From Peptoniphilus_A genitalis (GTDB lineage Bacteria > Bacillota > Clostridia > Tissierellales > Peptoniphilaceae), in the NCBI RefSeq assembly GCF_949769225.1, contig NZ_CATKPB010000009.1: a stretch of DNA of 64,000 nucleotides; one strand, given 5' to 3'. The position numbers and the translations under genes are program-made. This document shows, one piece after another, positions 34,498-42,361 of this stretch (positions are counted from its first letter, which is position 1; each line of letters starts with the position of its first letter). The notes beneath the pieces are model-generated. The model was not told where the DNA came from and searched no databases. It saw only the letters and a list, made by a program, of their open reading frames with translations.

Positions 34498-37389
34498 TCA
34501 CTTAATGGATTTTATTTCCTTAAAGAGGTCAGCCCCATCCCTAATTATGCTTTCACTACCAAAGGCAGCAAGGTAATTTATCTTCATGGCTTCATCAAAG
34601 AATTTTCCATAGGTATTTAATCTTTCCAAGTTTGTTTCAAGAGCTTCCTTCTTAGATTTTTCTAAGTCTTCTATTGTAAGTCCTGTTATAAATCTTGATA
34701 GGTTAATATCTCCAATTTGTTCTGGAGAAAGTAGTGGGTCAAAGGAGTTCATTGATCCAATAATAAAGTTCTTTAAGTCCTCATCTTCCATCTTTAAATT
34801 TTCTACAAAGTTTCCAATAGAGTCGTAAACCTTAACTGTGTTTTTTAAATTTGGATCCCTATAAGAGTAAGTCGCCATGTCGCCAGACCTTCCAATAGAA
34901 ATACCTCCACCATAGGCTCCGCCCTTGGCCCTAATTTCGTTGTGAAGGAAGGATGAGTTTAAAATGTTTGCGAGTACTGTTAGGTCTCCCCTGTATTTTA
35001 ATCCCAAGTCTTCCAGGTCATAACCCTTTGATACATAGACAACATTTGAAGTTGTATAAAGTCCTTCATTTTTATTTTCTCTTTTAAATTCATAATCTGC
35101 TGGCTTTATGTTTTTAACTTCTAAGGACTTAATATATTTTTCTAGCTCAGGCTTAAGTCTATCTAAATCAGCTAGGTTTCCTGTAGTTGAAATAATTAAG
35201 TTGTCTCTAACAAAAAGTTTTTCATAAATTTTTTCTGCTTCTTTTTCAAAATCTTCCCACTTATCTTCAAAGTTTTCAACAAAATCCCTCATGAACTTAT
35301 AATAATTTAGTCCTCCAATGTGGGATTGAATGTCTGCAACTCTTGAGTAGTAGGATTTTAAAATTGAAATTATAAATTGGTGGCCATTTTGTAACATTGT
35401 GGATTCAATTCTTGATTTTAAAATATTTAGAAGTTCCCTAACCCTCTTTTTAGAATCGAGGATTGACCTCTTCATTATTTCATCTATAATTTCAAGGCCT
35501 CGTCCAAACTTATCTGCAGTTGACTTCATCTTTATGTTCATCCTTAGGACATATTTTTCCTTATCCTTTGCATCAACATATACAGCTGGGTTAAAAGAAA
35601 TCCCACCAGTCGCCTTATAAATTTCGTTATTTAATTCTTCATAAGTGTAGTTTTCTGTATCAATTAGACCAATTAATGAAAGTAGAAGGGACATTGTCTC
35701 CATCTCTTCTTTTTCTATAAAAGAGATGTCATGAGATAGACTTGTGTAGACAATTCCATTTGTCTCTTGATTTGATTTTAGATAAATCACATCTCCAATT
35801 TTGTCTTCTTCCACTGGGTAACGAGTTACTTTTTTGTCTATGTCAGCTAGCTCTAATGAAGGAATTGTGTCCTTGTTTTCCTTTGAGTCTTCAGCATTTT
35901 GATAATCTTCAAGGTCTCTTGATTTTTTTACAATTTCATCAATTTCTTCTTCTGACATTTTTGCCTTGAGGTCTTCTAATTCTTTTCTTAAGGCCTCTTC
36001 TTCCTTGTCATTTTTATTTAGCTCTGGTCTTGCAAGAAGATTTACAGAATACTCGTTGTCTATAAGTTTTTCCTTGATGTAATTTTCTACAAAGCCATCA
36101 TCAAGTTTTTCCTTAACTACTTCTAAAACATCGTTGTAGTAGAGGGCATCAAGTGGTGATTGGTCGTAAAGCCATGAGTTTAGAGCCCTAATATAATAGA
36201 TTATTGCCTTTTGAGTTCCTCCACCCTCTCTAAAGATAAATTCAAATTTATTTAAAGTTGCTTCAAGTAGGTCCTTGTCGATTCCCTCTTCAACAAGTTT
36301 TTCTAAAGTATCCTTTAAAACTTTTAAAAATTCATCTTTCTTATCTGCGTCAGTATTTTTTAAAACTATTGATAGGTCTAGAGGAAGTGAAGATGAAGTT
36401 TCTGAATATACATCTTCGGCAAGACCTGCATCCAGAATTGCCTTTCTTAGTGGTCCACCTTGAGCTTCAATTAAAAGTTCTGCCAAGAAGTCACGCATAA
36501 AGACATCCATCTTGGAGTCGGCATAACCAATTGTCCAACCCTTGGATAGGTAGTCGATCTTGTCCTTCATTTCTTCCTTTGATGCAGAAAATGTAATTTC
36601 CACATCCTTAGTTTCTTTTATTTCATCATTTAAAATAATTTCTGAATTGATTTCAGCCTTGTCAAAGTCTTGTAAATAATTTTTGTCAATGAAGTCTAAG
36701 GCTTCTTCCATATTTTGATTTCCATAAAGATAGATGTAGGAGTTTGATGGGTGGTAATACTTTTCGTGATAGTCCTTAAACTCTTGGTAGCTTAGGCTAG
36801 GAATAAGTTTAGGATCTCCACCAGAGTCAACTCCATAGGATGAGTCCTCATGAAGGGCAAATACCATGGCATCTGACACAATATTTTCTGATGAAGAATA
36901 AACACCCTTCATCTCGTTATAAACGACTCCATTGTATTTTAAGTCGTCATCCTTGTCCTTTAATTCATAGTGCCAGCCCTCTTGAAGAAAGATTTTTTCT
37001 TCTTCATAAATTGCTGGATGGAAAACTGCATCAAGGTAGACGTCCATCAAGTTGTAAAAGTCCTTTTCATTTCTTGATGAAACTGGATAAATTGTCTTGT
37101 CTGGAAAAGTCATGGCATTTAAAAAAGTTTGTAGCGATGACTTAATTAGGTCCATGAAAGGTTCTTTAGTCTTGAACTTTCTTGAACCAGAAAGTACACA
37201 GTGCTCAACTATGTGACAAACGCCATTGCCCCTTACAGGTGGCGTCCTAAAACCAATACCAAAGGCCTTGTTGTCGTCATTGTTTTCAAGAGTTAAGACT
37301 CTCGCTCCTGTCTTTATATGAGTATAGACCTTGCACTTAGATGCAACCTCGTCTATATATTTTTCTTCAATTAATTTATATTTATTCAA
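34498..37389 (-). CDS. M16C family zinc metalloprotease (PreP-like)
   Basis: A 963-residue inverzincin. The zinc motif HIVEH is in GVCHIVEHCVLSGS near residue 60, with the distal glutamate expected in the NEMKGVYSS region about 80 residues on. The family peptidasome has two halves closing on small peptides. I start at the TTG (37387-37389, MNKYKLIEEKY), which has GGAGG seven bases upstream and aligns with homologue openings. The upstream ATG at 37408-37410 lies inside the -10 box and has no ribosome-binding site. It is cytosolic, with no signal peptide. Confidence 0.92.
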   Translation of the reverse strand: MNKYKLIEEKYIDEVASKCKVYTHIKTGARVLTLENNDDNKAFGIGFRTPPVRGNGVCHIVEHCVLSGSRKFKTKEPFMDLIKSSLQTFLNAMTFPDKTIYPVSSRNEKDFYNLMDVYLDAVFHPAIYEEEKIFLQEGWHYELKDKDDDLKYNGVVYNEMKGVYSSSENIVSDAMVFALHEDSSYGVDSGGDPKLIPSLSYQEFKDYHEKYYHPSNSYIYLYGNQNMEEALDFIDKNYLQDFDKAEINSEIILNDEIKETKDVEITFSASKEEMKDKIDYLSKGWTIGYADSKMDVFMRDFLAELLIEAQGGPLRKAILDAGLAEDVYSETSSSLPLDLSIVLKNTDADKKDEFLKVLKDTLEKLVEEGIDKDLLEATLNKFEFIFREGGGTQKAIIYYIRALNSWLYDQSPLDALYYNDVLEVVKEKLDDGFVENYIKEKLIDNEYSVNLLARPELNKNDKEEEALRKELEDLKAKMSEEEIDEIVKKSRDLEDYQNAEDSKENKDTIPSLELADIDKKVTRYPVEEDKIGDVIYLKSNQETNGIVYTSLSHDISFIEKEEMETMSLLLSLIGLIDTENYTYEELNNEIYKATGGISFNPAVYVDAKDKEKYVLRMNIKMKSTADKFGRGLEIIDEIMKRSILDSKKRVRELLNILKSRIESTMLQNGHQFIISILKSYYSRVADIQSHIGGLNYYKFMRDFVENFEDKWEDFEKEAEKIYEKLFVRDNLIISTTGNLADLDRLKPELEKYIKSLEVKNIKPADYEFKRENKNEGLYTTSNVVYVSKGYDLEDLGLKYRGDLTVLANILNSSFLHNEIRAKGGAYGGGISIGRSGDMATYSYRDPNLKNTVKVYDSIGNFVENLKMEDEDLKNFIIGSMNSFDPLLSPEQIGDINLSRFITGLTIEDLEKSKKEALETNLERLNTYGKFFDEAMKINYLAAFGSESIIRDGADLFKEIKSIK

Positions 37390-37408
37390 GTTAATCCCTC
37401 CAAGCTCC

Positions 37409-37437
37409 ATTATACTTGTTCAAAAACAATTTAACAA
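37409..37437 (-). promoter_or_regulatory. Promoter of the M16C protease operon
   Basis: Minus-strand TTGTTA (37432-37437), 17-nt spacer, perfect TATAAT (37409-37414). Predicted initiation is immediately before the GGAGG, giving a very short leader and supporting the TTG start. Confidence 0.72.
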
Positions 37438-37445
37438 ACTAGAAT
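37416..37445 (+). promoter_or_regulatory. Divergent promoter of the oleate-hydratase-like gene
   Basis: TTGTTC (37416-37421), 18-nt spacer, TAGAAT (37440-37445), overlapping the opposing protease promoter. Polymerase binding at one would exclude the other. Confidence 0.5.
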
Positions 37446-37487
37446 TAAGTGGCTATTTATTGGGTAAAGTCTACTTGAGGTGAAATT

Positions 37488-39005
37488 ATGTCAAGAAAAG
37501 ATGACATCAAAAAATTAGCTCTTGCAGCTGCAACAATTTCTGCAGCCATCCTTGCTGCAAAAAAAGTTTCTGATGATGAAGTAAAGGTCCTAATGCCCAA
37601 TCGTGACGAAAGTTCTCTTGCCTATCTCTTAGGTGACGGCTTTGGCAACCTTGCTCTTGCCTATGGACTTATTAATCATGCAAACTTAGACCCAAAAAAT
37701 ATAAATATTTATACAAAGGGCTTTAACGAGTTTGCAAATATATCTCATGGAGAAAATACTTATATAAACTTTGACAACAGATTTTCCCAATACAACTTTA
37801 AAAACACTTTTGAAATTTTAAAAAATATAATGACTGAAGAAGAAATTCTTGAAATAAATGAAAAGATAACAAAAAAAGAAAGTCCAAGAATAATGGACTT
37901 GTCTATGAATTCATCCTATGACGTTGATGAGCTTGATGAAGCTAGCAAGAAGAAAATCTACAAGTTAATGCTTTCTCCCCTTGATTTTGAAAGTGAATCA
38001 AGCATTGAGAAGTACTTTTTGTTTTCAGACTTTTTAAATTCAAATTTTTACTACTACTTAGCAAGTATCTACAACTTGAAAGTCACTTCTCCAGTTAGTG
38101 AATTAAAGGAAGCTCTCCTTGATTATATTGGCTCAGGCTCTTACTTCAGCTTGGACTCCAATATGATTTATGAAAAGCTACGAGGCTACTTGGAAGACCT
38201 GGGCGTTAAGTTTTTAGATGGTTACAAGTTCCTTGAATTTTCTTCTACCGAAACTCACGTTGACAAACTTGTTTTTGAAAAAGATGAACATGTTGAAGAA
38301 GTTTATACAGATTTAAAGGATATTATTTCCATTGAATCCCCAACTTACTTGGACAATCTTTATCTTGGCAACACAGAAAGCCTGCCAGAAAATATTTTAA
38401 ACACCTATTATCTTGGCAAAAAAATTTCTAGCAATAACATTTACAAGGAGATTCAAGGCAAGACTTCTGACTCAGGCATCTTATACGTGAATTTTGAATT
38501 CTCTGACCCAATCTTCACAGATAAAATTAAAAATAATTTAAGGGACAGTGACTTTTTTATTTTCAAGACTAAGTCTGGGATTTCTGCAAAAATCCTTGGC
38601 AATAAAATTATCCTAAAGGTTTTAAACCCCAACAAAAATTCAATTTTTATTGGCGATGTCTTTAAGGCCCTCAATGGCGAAGACTTTTTCTTCGAACTTA
38701 TTAAGCTCTTTGGACTTGAAGATGACTTTGGCGAGCTTAGGTTTAATTTAAAATCTGTTTCTATCTCTATGATGGAAAATTACAAAAAGCTCCCTGGAGA
38801 AGTTTACAAGAAAAACCTAAATCAAATTTCAAATTTAATTTTTCTTTCATCAAAGGCTTCTGACTTTGGCGAACTTTATTCTGTTGAAAAGTTGGTAAAA
38901 AAGGGCATAAAAAGTGCCCACGAACTCATGGGCATTGACCACCTAGAAATTTTTGAAAATAGTCTTTCTAAGATGGAAATTTTAAAATTTATTAATTCTT
39001 TATAA
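37488..39005 (+). CDS. Degenerate oleate hydratase (MCRA)-like protein, function unknown
   Basis: A 505-residue protein starting at ATG with AGGTG five bases upstream. After an alanine-rich hydrophobic stretch (10-25) comes AYLLGDGFGNLALAYGLINH (45-64) followed by NINIYTK, which has the layout of the FAD-binding opening of oleate hydratases but with the GxGxxG glycines altered. Later blocks, a YFLFSDFLNSNFYYYLASIY segment, then SNMIYEKLRGYLEDLGVKF, also follow that family's order. It is shorter than true hydratases (about 590) and catalytic signatures are not recognisable. The relation is my inference from pattern, not a search result. Confidence 0.55.
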   Translation: MSRKDDIKKLALAAATISAAILAAKKVSDDEVKVLMPNRDESSLAYLLGDGFGNLALAYGLINHANLDPKNINIYTKGFNEFANISHGENTYINFDNRFSQYNFKNTFEILKNIMTEEEILEINEKITKKESPRIMDLSMNSSYDVDELDEASKKKIYKLMLSPLDFESESSIEKYFLFSDFLNSNFYYYLASIYNLKVTSPVSELKEALLDYIGSGSYFSLDSNMIYEKLRGYLEDLGVKFLDGYKFLEFSSTETHVDKLVFEKDEHVEEVYTDLKDIISIESPTYLDNLYLGNTESLPENILNTYYLGKKISSNNIYKEIQGKTSDSGILYVNFEFSDPIFTDKIKNNLRDSDFFIFKTKSGISAKILGNKIILKVLNPNKNSIFIGDVFKALNGEDFFFELIKLFGLEDDFGELRFNLKSVSISMMENYKKLPGEVYKKNLNQISNLIFLSSKASDFGELYSVEKLVKKGIKSAHELMGIDHLEIFENSLSKMEILKFINSL

Positions 39006-39009
39006 AATT

Positions 39010-39032
39010 AAGTGCAGAAATGCACTTTTTTT
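39010..39032 (+). terminator. Terminator of the oleate-hydratase-like gene
   Basis: AAGTGCA-GAAA-TGCACTT followed by T, a 7-bp stem with a GNRA tetraloop, 5 nt after the stop. Confidence 0.85.
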
Positions 39033-39045
39033 ATTCGTGTTTTTT

Positions 39046-39171
39046 ACTCCACAAGTTTTCATCAACTTGTAAAAATGTCTGACTTCATAAAATCTTGTAA
39101 CTTTATAAAAAACTATCACTTTAAAAATTTCTACAACTTCTTAAATAAATAAAAGCCTGTAAACTTTTACT
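39046..39171 (-). repeat. Copy A of the 18-nt/hexapeptide repeat
   Basis: The plus strand has ACTT (or ACTC/AGCC) at 39046, 39065, 39082, 39100, 39118, 39136 and 39154, a spacing of 17-19 and mostly exactly 18. On the minus strand the same DNA reads YRLLFI, stop-EVVEI, FKVIVF, YKVTRF, YEVRHF, YKLMKT, CGVK. One hexad begins with TAA where the others have TAT/TAC. It starts right after the tsaD terminator and is not an intact gene. Confidence 0.6.
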
Positions 39172-39182
39172 CCTAAATAAAA

Positions 39183-39225
39183 AAATCTAAGCCATGAAAT
39201 ATTTTTTATTCCACGACTTAGATTT
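39183..39225 (-). terminator. Terminator of the t6A operon
   Basis: A 19-bp stem (39183-39201 with 39207-39225, three wobble pairs on the minus strand) around a five-base loop, followed by a T-rich tail, 13 nt after the tsaD stop. Exceptionally long for this window. Confidence 0.88.
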
Positions 39226-39238
39226 TTTAATACCTAAC

Positions 39239-40237
39239 TTATTCCAAACCTAAATTTGGGTTTGCGAAATTTTCTTCATCAAGCTTGCCAGCCATGTATT
39301 CATAGTAGGCTGCTGAAGCAATCATAGCTGCGTTGTCTGTGCAAAGCTTGAGCTCAGGATAAAAGATTTTAATCTCTTCTTCCTTGCCCCTTTCTTCAAA
39401 GGCTTCTCTTATCCTAGAGTTTGCTGAAACTCCACCGCAAAGGACAATCTTATCCATGCCCTTTTCTCTTGCAAGTCTAAAGGACTTTTCAAGTAATACA
39501 TCAACAACTGCTTCTTGAAAAGACTTGCAAACATCTTCTTTACTAATTTCTTCTCCACGAAGCTTAGTTGAGTTTAAATAATTTAGGACTGCAGTCTTAA
39601 GACCTGAAAAAGAAAAGTTGTAATTGTCTTCCTTGATCATAACTCTTGGGAAGTCTATGGTCTCCTTGCCTTCCTTGGCAAGCTTATCCACTATAGGTCC
39701 ACCGGGGTAACCAATGCCCATGGCCCTTGCCACCTTGTCAAAGGCTTCTCCCACTGCATCGTCAACAGTCCTTCCATGAAGTGTAAAGTCAACGTAGTCT
39801 TTGACTTCGATTAAATAAGTGTGACCACCAGAAATTATTAAACCAATAAAGGGTGGTTCCAATTCTTTAAAGGAAATATAGTTTGCACAAACATGTCCCA
39901 CTATGTGGTTAACTCCAACAAAGGGTTTATTAGTTGCAAGGGCAAGAGTCTTTCCTGCACTTAGACCAACTAGAAGGGCCCCAATAAGTCCCGGTCCCTT
40001 TGTGGCTGCAATAATATCTATATCCTTAAGATCCACACCTGCTTCATCAAGTCCTTCTTTTAATACTGTGTTAATTGCCTCAACGTGTTGTCTCGATGCA
40101 ATCTCAGGCACTACTCCACCAAATTTTTTGTGTGTATCAATTTGTGATGCAATTACATTGGAATAAACTTTTCGTCCGTCTTCAACTACAGCAACAGAAG
40201 TTTCGTCGCAAGAGGATTCCACTGCTAAAACTTTCAT
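39239..40237 (-). CDS. tsaD: tRNA N6-adenosine threonylcarbamoyltransferase TsaD
   Basis: A 332-residue ASKHA-fold enzyme that, with TsaB and TsaE, transfers threonylcarbamoyl to A37 of ANN-decoding tRNAs. It opens VLAVESSCDETSVAVVEDGR, has the metal-binding pair in VNHIVGHV and the ending LCTDNAAMIASAAYYEY. Length is normal. It is the last gene of the operon, 4 nt after rimI. Confidence 0.96.
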   Translation of the reverse strand: MKVLAVESSCDETSVAVVEDGRKVYSNVIASQIDTHKKFGGVVPEIASRQHVEAINTVLKEGLDEAGVDLKDIDIIAATKGPGLIGALLVGLSAGKTLALATNKPFVGVNHIVGHVCANYISFKELEPPFIGLIISGGHTYLIEVKDYVDFTLHGRTVDDAVGEAFDKVARAMGIGYPGGPIVDKLAKEGKETIDFPRVMIKEDNYNFSFSGLKTAVLNYLNSTKLRGEEISKEDVCKSFQEAVVDVLLEKSFRLAREKGMDKIVLCGGVSANSRIREAFEERGKEEEIKIFYPELKLCTDNAAMIASAAYYEYMAGKLDEENFANPNLGLE

Positions 40238-40241
40238 CTCA

Positions 40242-40676
40242 TCACTCCCTCCACATTATATAGGCATCCCTGTCGATGCCATAATAATTTTTTCTCATTC
40301 CTTGGATAATAAATCCAAACTTTTTATATAAATTAAAGGCAACCCTATTTGAGTTTTCAACTTCTAGGGTTATCTTGTAGGATCCCTTGTCTGCAAGATC
40401 TATTAGACCTTCAAAGAGGTCATTTGCAAATTTTTGTCCACGATATTTTTTTGCAACTGCAACATTTCCAATGTGGATCTCGTCATAAATCCTCATAAAG
40501 GAAATGAAACCTCCTAGGTCGCCATCAGATTCTACAACTAAAATATCTGAAAGTTCATCAAAAACTATGGCGTTCTCAATGGATTTTTTTGACCAGGGGT
40601 TCTCGAAGTTCTCGACTTCAAGCTCGTGAATCCTATCTATATCAGACTTATTTGCCAGTCTCGTGATTCTTTTCAT
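40242..40676 (-). CDS. rimI: Ribosomal-protein-alanine acetyltransferase RimI
   Basis: A 144-residue GNAT enzyme. The acetyl-CoA loop VAKKYRGQKFANDLF and NRVAFNLYKKFGF are typical. It overlaps tsaB by 29 nt and starts at an ATG with GAGG six bases upstream inside tsaB. RimI classically acetylates ribosomal protein S18, and its position inside tsaB-tsaD is common in Firmicutes. Confidence 0.92.
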   Translation of the reverse strand: MKRITRLANKSDIDRIHELEVENFENPWSKKSIENAIVFDELSDILVVESDGDLGGFISFMRIYDEIHIGNVAVAKKYRGQKFANDLFEGLIDLADKGSYKITLEVENSNRVAFNLYKKFGFIIQGMRKNYYGIDRDAYIMWRE

Positions 40677-41322
40677 ACTGGGCCTCTGCCTGTGATAATT
40701 TTAAATAATTTGGGACAAGATTAAAGACATCTGCAGGTCCCATCTTTTTAAATTCTATTAGACCTAGCCTTGCAATATTTGTCCCCCTCATTCCCTTGTT
40801 CTTGGATAATTTCCCTTGGGAGATTTCTCCTAGGAACTTTTCTGCATCAAGCCCCACAAGAGTGACCTCATCATACTTGTTTAAGTTTTCCTTAAACTTT
40901 TCAAAGGGCAAGAGTGAGTCTTCAAATAAAACTTCTGGCTCTTCTTTATTATCAATTATAGATCCATAGACATTTCCACGTCTTGCATCAACAATACTTG
41001 CTACCTTTCCGTAGTCTGACATCCCATTTGCAATAAGAGATGAAACTCCAACTAAGTCCTTATTAAGTGAAAATGCCAAGACCTTGGCAATAGTAATTCC
41101 AATTCTAAGTCCTGTAAAGGATCCTGGTCCTATGCCAACAGCAATTAAGTCAATGTCATCTAAAGAAAATTCAAATTTTTTGAAAATCTCTTCAATCATA
41201 TCTGTCACAGATTCTGAATGAGAAACGCGACCTCTTAAGTTGTATTCAGCTAGGATCTCATCATCTTCAATTAGTCCAATAGCAGTTGTCCTTGTGGAAG
41301 TATCAATTCCCAAAACTTTCAT
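40648..41322 (-). CDS. tsaB: t6A biosynthesis scaffold protein TsaB
   Basis: A 224-residue inactive ASKHA paralogue of TsaD that holds the TsaD-TsaE complex together. It opens VLGIDTSTRTTAIGLI and has VGIGPGSFTGLRIGITIAKV, a signature of the family. The start overlaps tsaE by 20 nt. The C-terminal third is the variable region of the family. Confidence 0.94.
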   Translation of the reverse strand: MKVLGIDTSTRTTAIGLIEDDEILAEYNLRGRVSHSESVTDMIEEIFKKFEFSLDDIDLIAVGIGPGSFTGLRIGITIAKVLAFSLNKDLVGVSSLIANGMSDYGKVASIVDARRGNVYGSIIDNKEEPEVLFEDSLLPFEKFKENLNKYDEVTLVGLDAEKFLGEISQGKLSKNKGMRGTNIARLGLIEFKKMGPADVFNLVPNYLKLSQAEAQYEKNHETGK

Positions 41323-41761
41323 CTAATTTCTCCTTCAATTTATCAAATCTATTTCCAAGATAATTTATCTCTAGGTCCCTCTTATCATCATGGGACTTAA
41401 TATTTATCTCCATATATTCCTCTGGTAGGGCATCCCTAATTTTTTCTGCCCACTCAACTATGGTAACTCCATCAGAATAAAAATATTCATCAAAGCCAAG
41501 ATAGTCCACATCAATTTTGTCGTCTAGTCTATAGGTGTCGATGTGGTAAAGGTCAGTCTTGCCATAATATTCATTGACGATGGTAAAGGTTGGACTAGTA
41601 ACATAGTCATCAATACCTAGTCCCTTGGCAATAGATTTAGTTAGGGTTGTCTTACCCGCTCCCAAGTCACCATTGAGGCAGACAACATCTCCTGGATTTA
41701 AATTTTCTCCAAGAAAGATTCCAAATTTTTCTGTTTCATTTAAATTATTTAAGCTTATCAT
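41303..41761 (-). CDS. tsaE: t6A biosynthesis ATPase TsaE
   Basis: A 152-residue P-loop protein that powers the TsaBD cycle. Walker A GDLGAGKTTLTK, SPTFTIVNEY and LYHIDTYRL are present. I use the ATG at 41759-41761 (MISLNNLNETE), with TGAGGAT upstream. A longer frame from 41794 runs further into the nitroreductase gene. It overlaps that gene by 17 nt. Confidence 0.95.
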   Translation of the reverse strand: MISLNNLNETEKFGIFLGENLNPGDVVCLNGDLGAGKTTLTKSIAKGLGIDDYVTSPTFTIVNEYYGKTDLYHIDTYRLDDKIDVDYLGFDEYFYSDGVTIVEWAEKIRDALPEEYMEINIKSHDDKRDLEINYLGNRFDKLKEKLDESFGN

Positions 41762-42278
41762 GTAAATCCTCAAATACATTTTCAGAATATTCAAAGGGAA
41801 CTTTCTCTGACTTTTCTTCTGCTGGATGACCTATGCCTATTATGCACTCAACATCAAACTTGTCTTCAAGGTCAAAGAACTTGTGCAAGAAGTCTTGAGC
41901 AGAAATTCCACTTTCGTGCTTGGCATCAACAACATTTGCCCAAGTTGCTCCAAGATCCAAGTCAGCTGCTGCTAGTAAAATATATGTTGCAGCGATAGAC
42001 GCATCTTGGTGGTTGGTGTTTGGTGCAATCTCCCTATCTGTTACTATGGCAATAGCTACATCAGCACCAGCCAAGAATTTGGCGCTGTTTACCTTATAAT
42101 TAGAAAGCTCTTCCAATCTTTTTTTATCTCTAATAATTATATATCTAACTGGGTTTCTGTTTTTTGCCGTAGGGGCATGAAGTGCAATAGTTAAGATTTC
42201 TCTCAAGTCTTCTTCAGAAACTTTTTCATCAGTAAATTTTCTTATACTTCTTCTCTTTTCAACTAAATCTAAAAGCAT
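41745..42278 (-). CDS. Nitroreductase-family flavoprotein
   Basis: A 177-residue FMN protein with the opening VEKRRSIRKFTDEKVSEEDL and the PTAKNRNPVRYI segment, both standard FMN-phosphate contacts. The ending IGIGHPAEEKSEK is also typical. Physiological substrate is unknown. It heads the t6A operon and shares its promoter, with a GAGGTG ribosome-binding site. Confidence 0.92.
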   Translation of the reverse strand: MLLDLVEKRRSIRKFTDEKVSEEDLREILTIALHAPTAKNRNPVRYIIIRDKKRLEELSNYKVNSAKFLAGADVAIAIVTDREIAPNTNHQDASIAATYILLAAADLDLGATWANVVDAKHESGISAQDFLHKFFDLEDKFDVECIIGIGHPAEEKSEKVPFEYSENVFEDLHDKLK

Positions 42279-42294
42279 ATTATCACCTCAAAGT

Positions 42295-42300
42295 ATTATA
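42295..42300 (-). promoter_or_regulatory. Extended -10 promoter of the nitroreductase-t6A operon
   Basis: TGTTATAAT on the minus strand (TATAAT at 42295-42300 with TG one base ahead). No good -35 hexamer is visible; TTTAAA lies at 18 nt. The GAGGTG ribosome-binding site follows 10 nt later. Confidence 0.55.
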
Positions 42301-42334
42301 ACACATAGTAATTTCAAATTTAAAAATTTGCAAG

Positions 42335-42359
42335 AAAAAAAGAGGGACTAGCCCTCTTT
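42335..42359 (-). terminator. Terminator after the DUF3160 lipoprotein gene
   Basis: AAAGAGGG/CCCTCTTT (8-bp stem, five-base loop) with a T-run on the minus strand, starting 2 nt after the stop. Confidence 0.87.
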
Positions 42360-42361
42360 AA

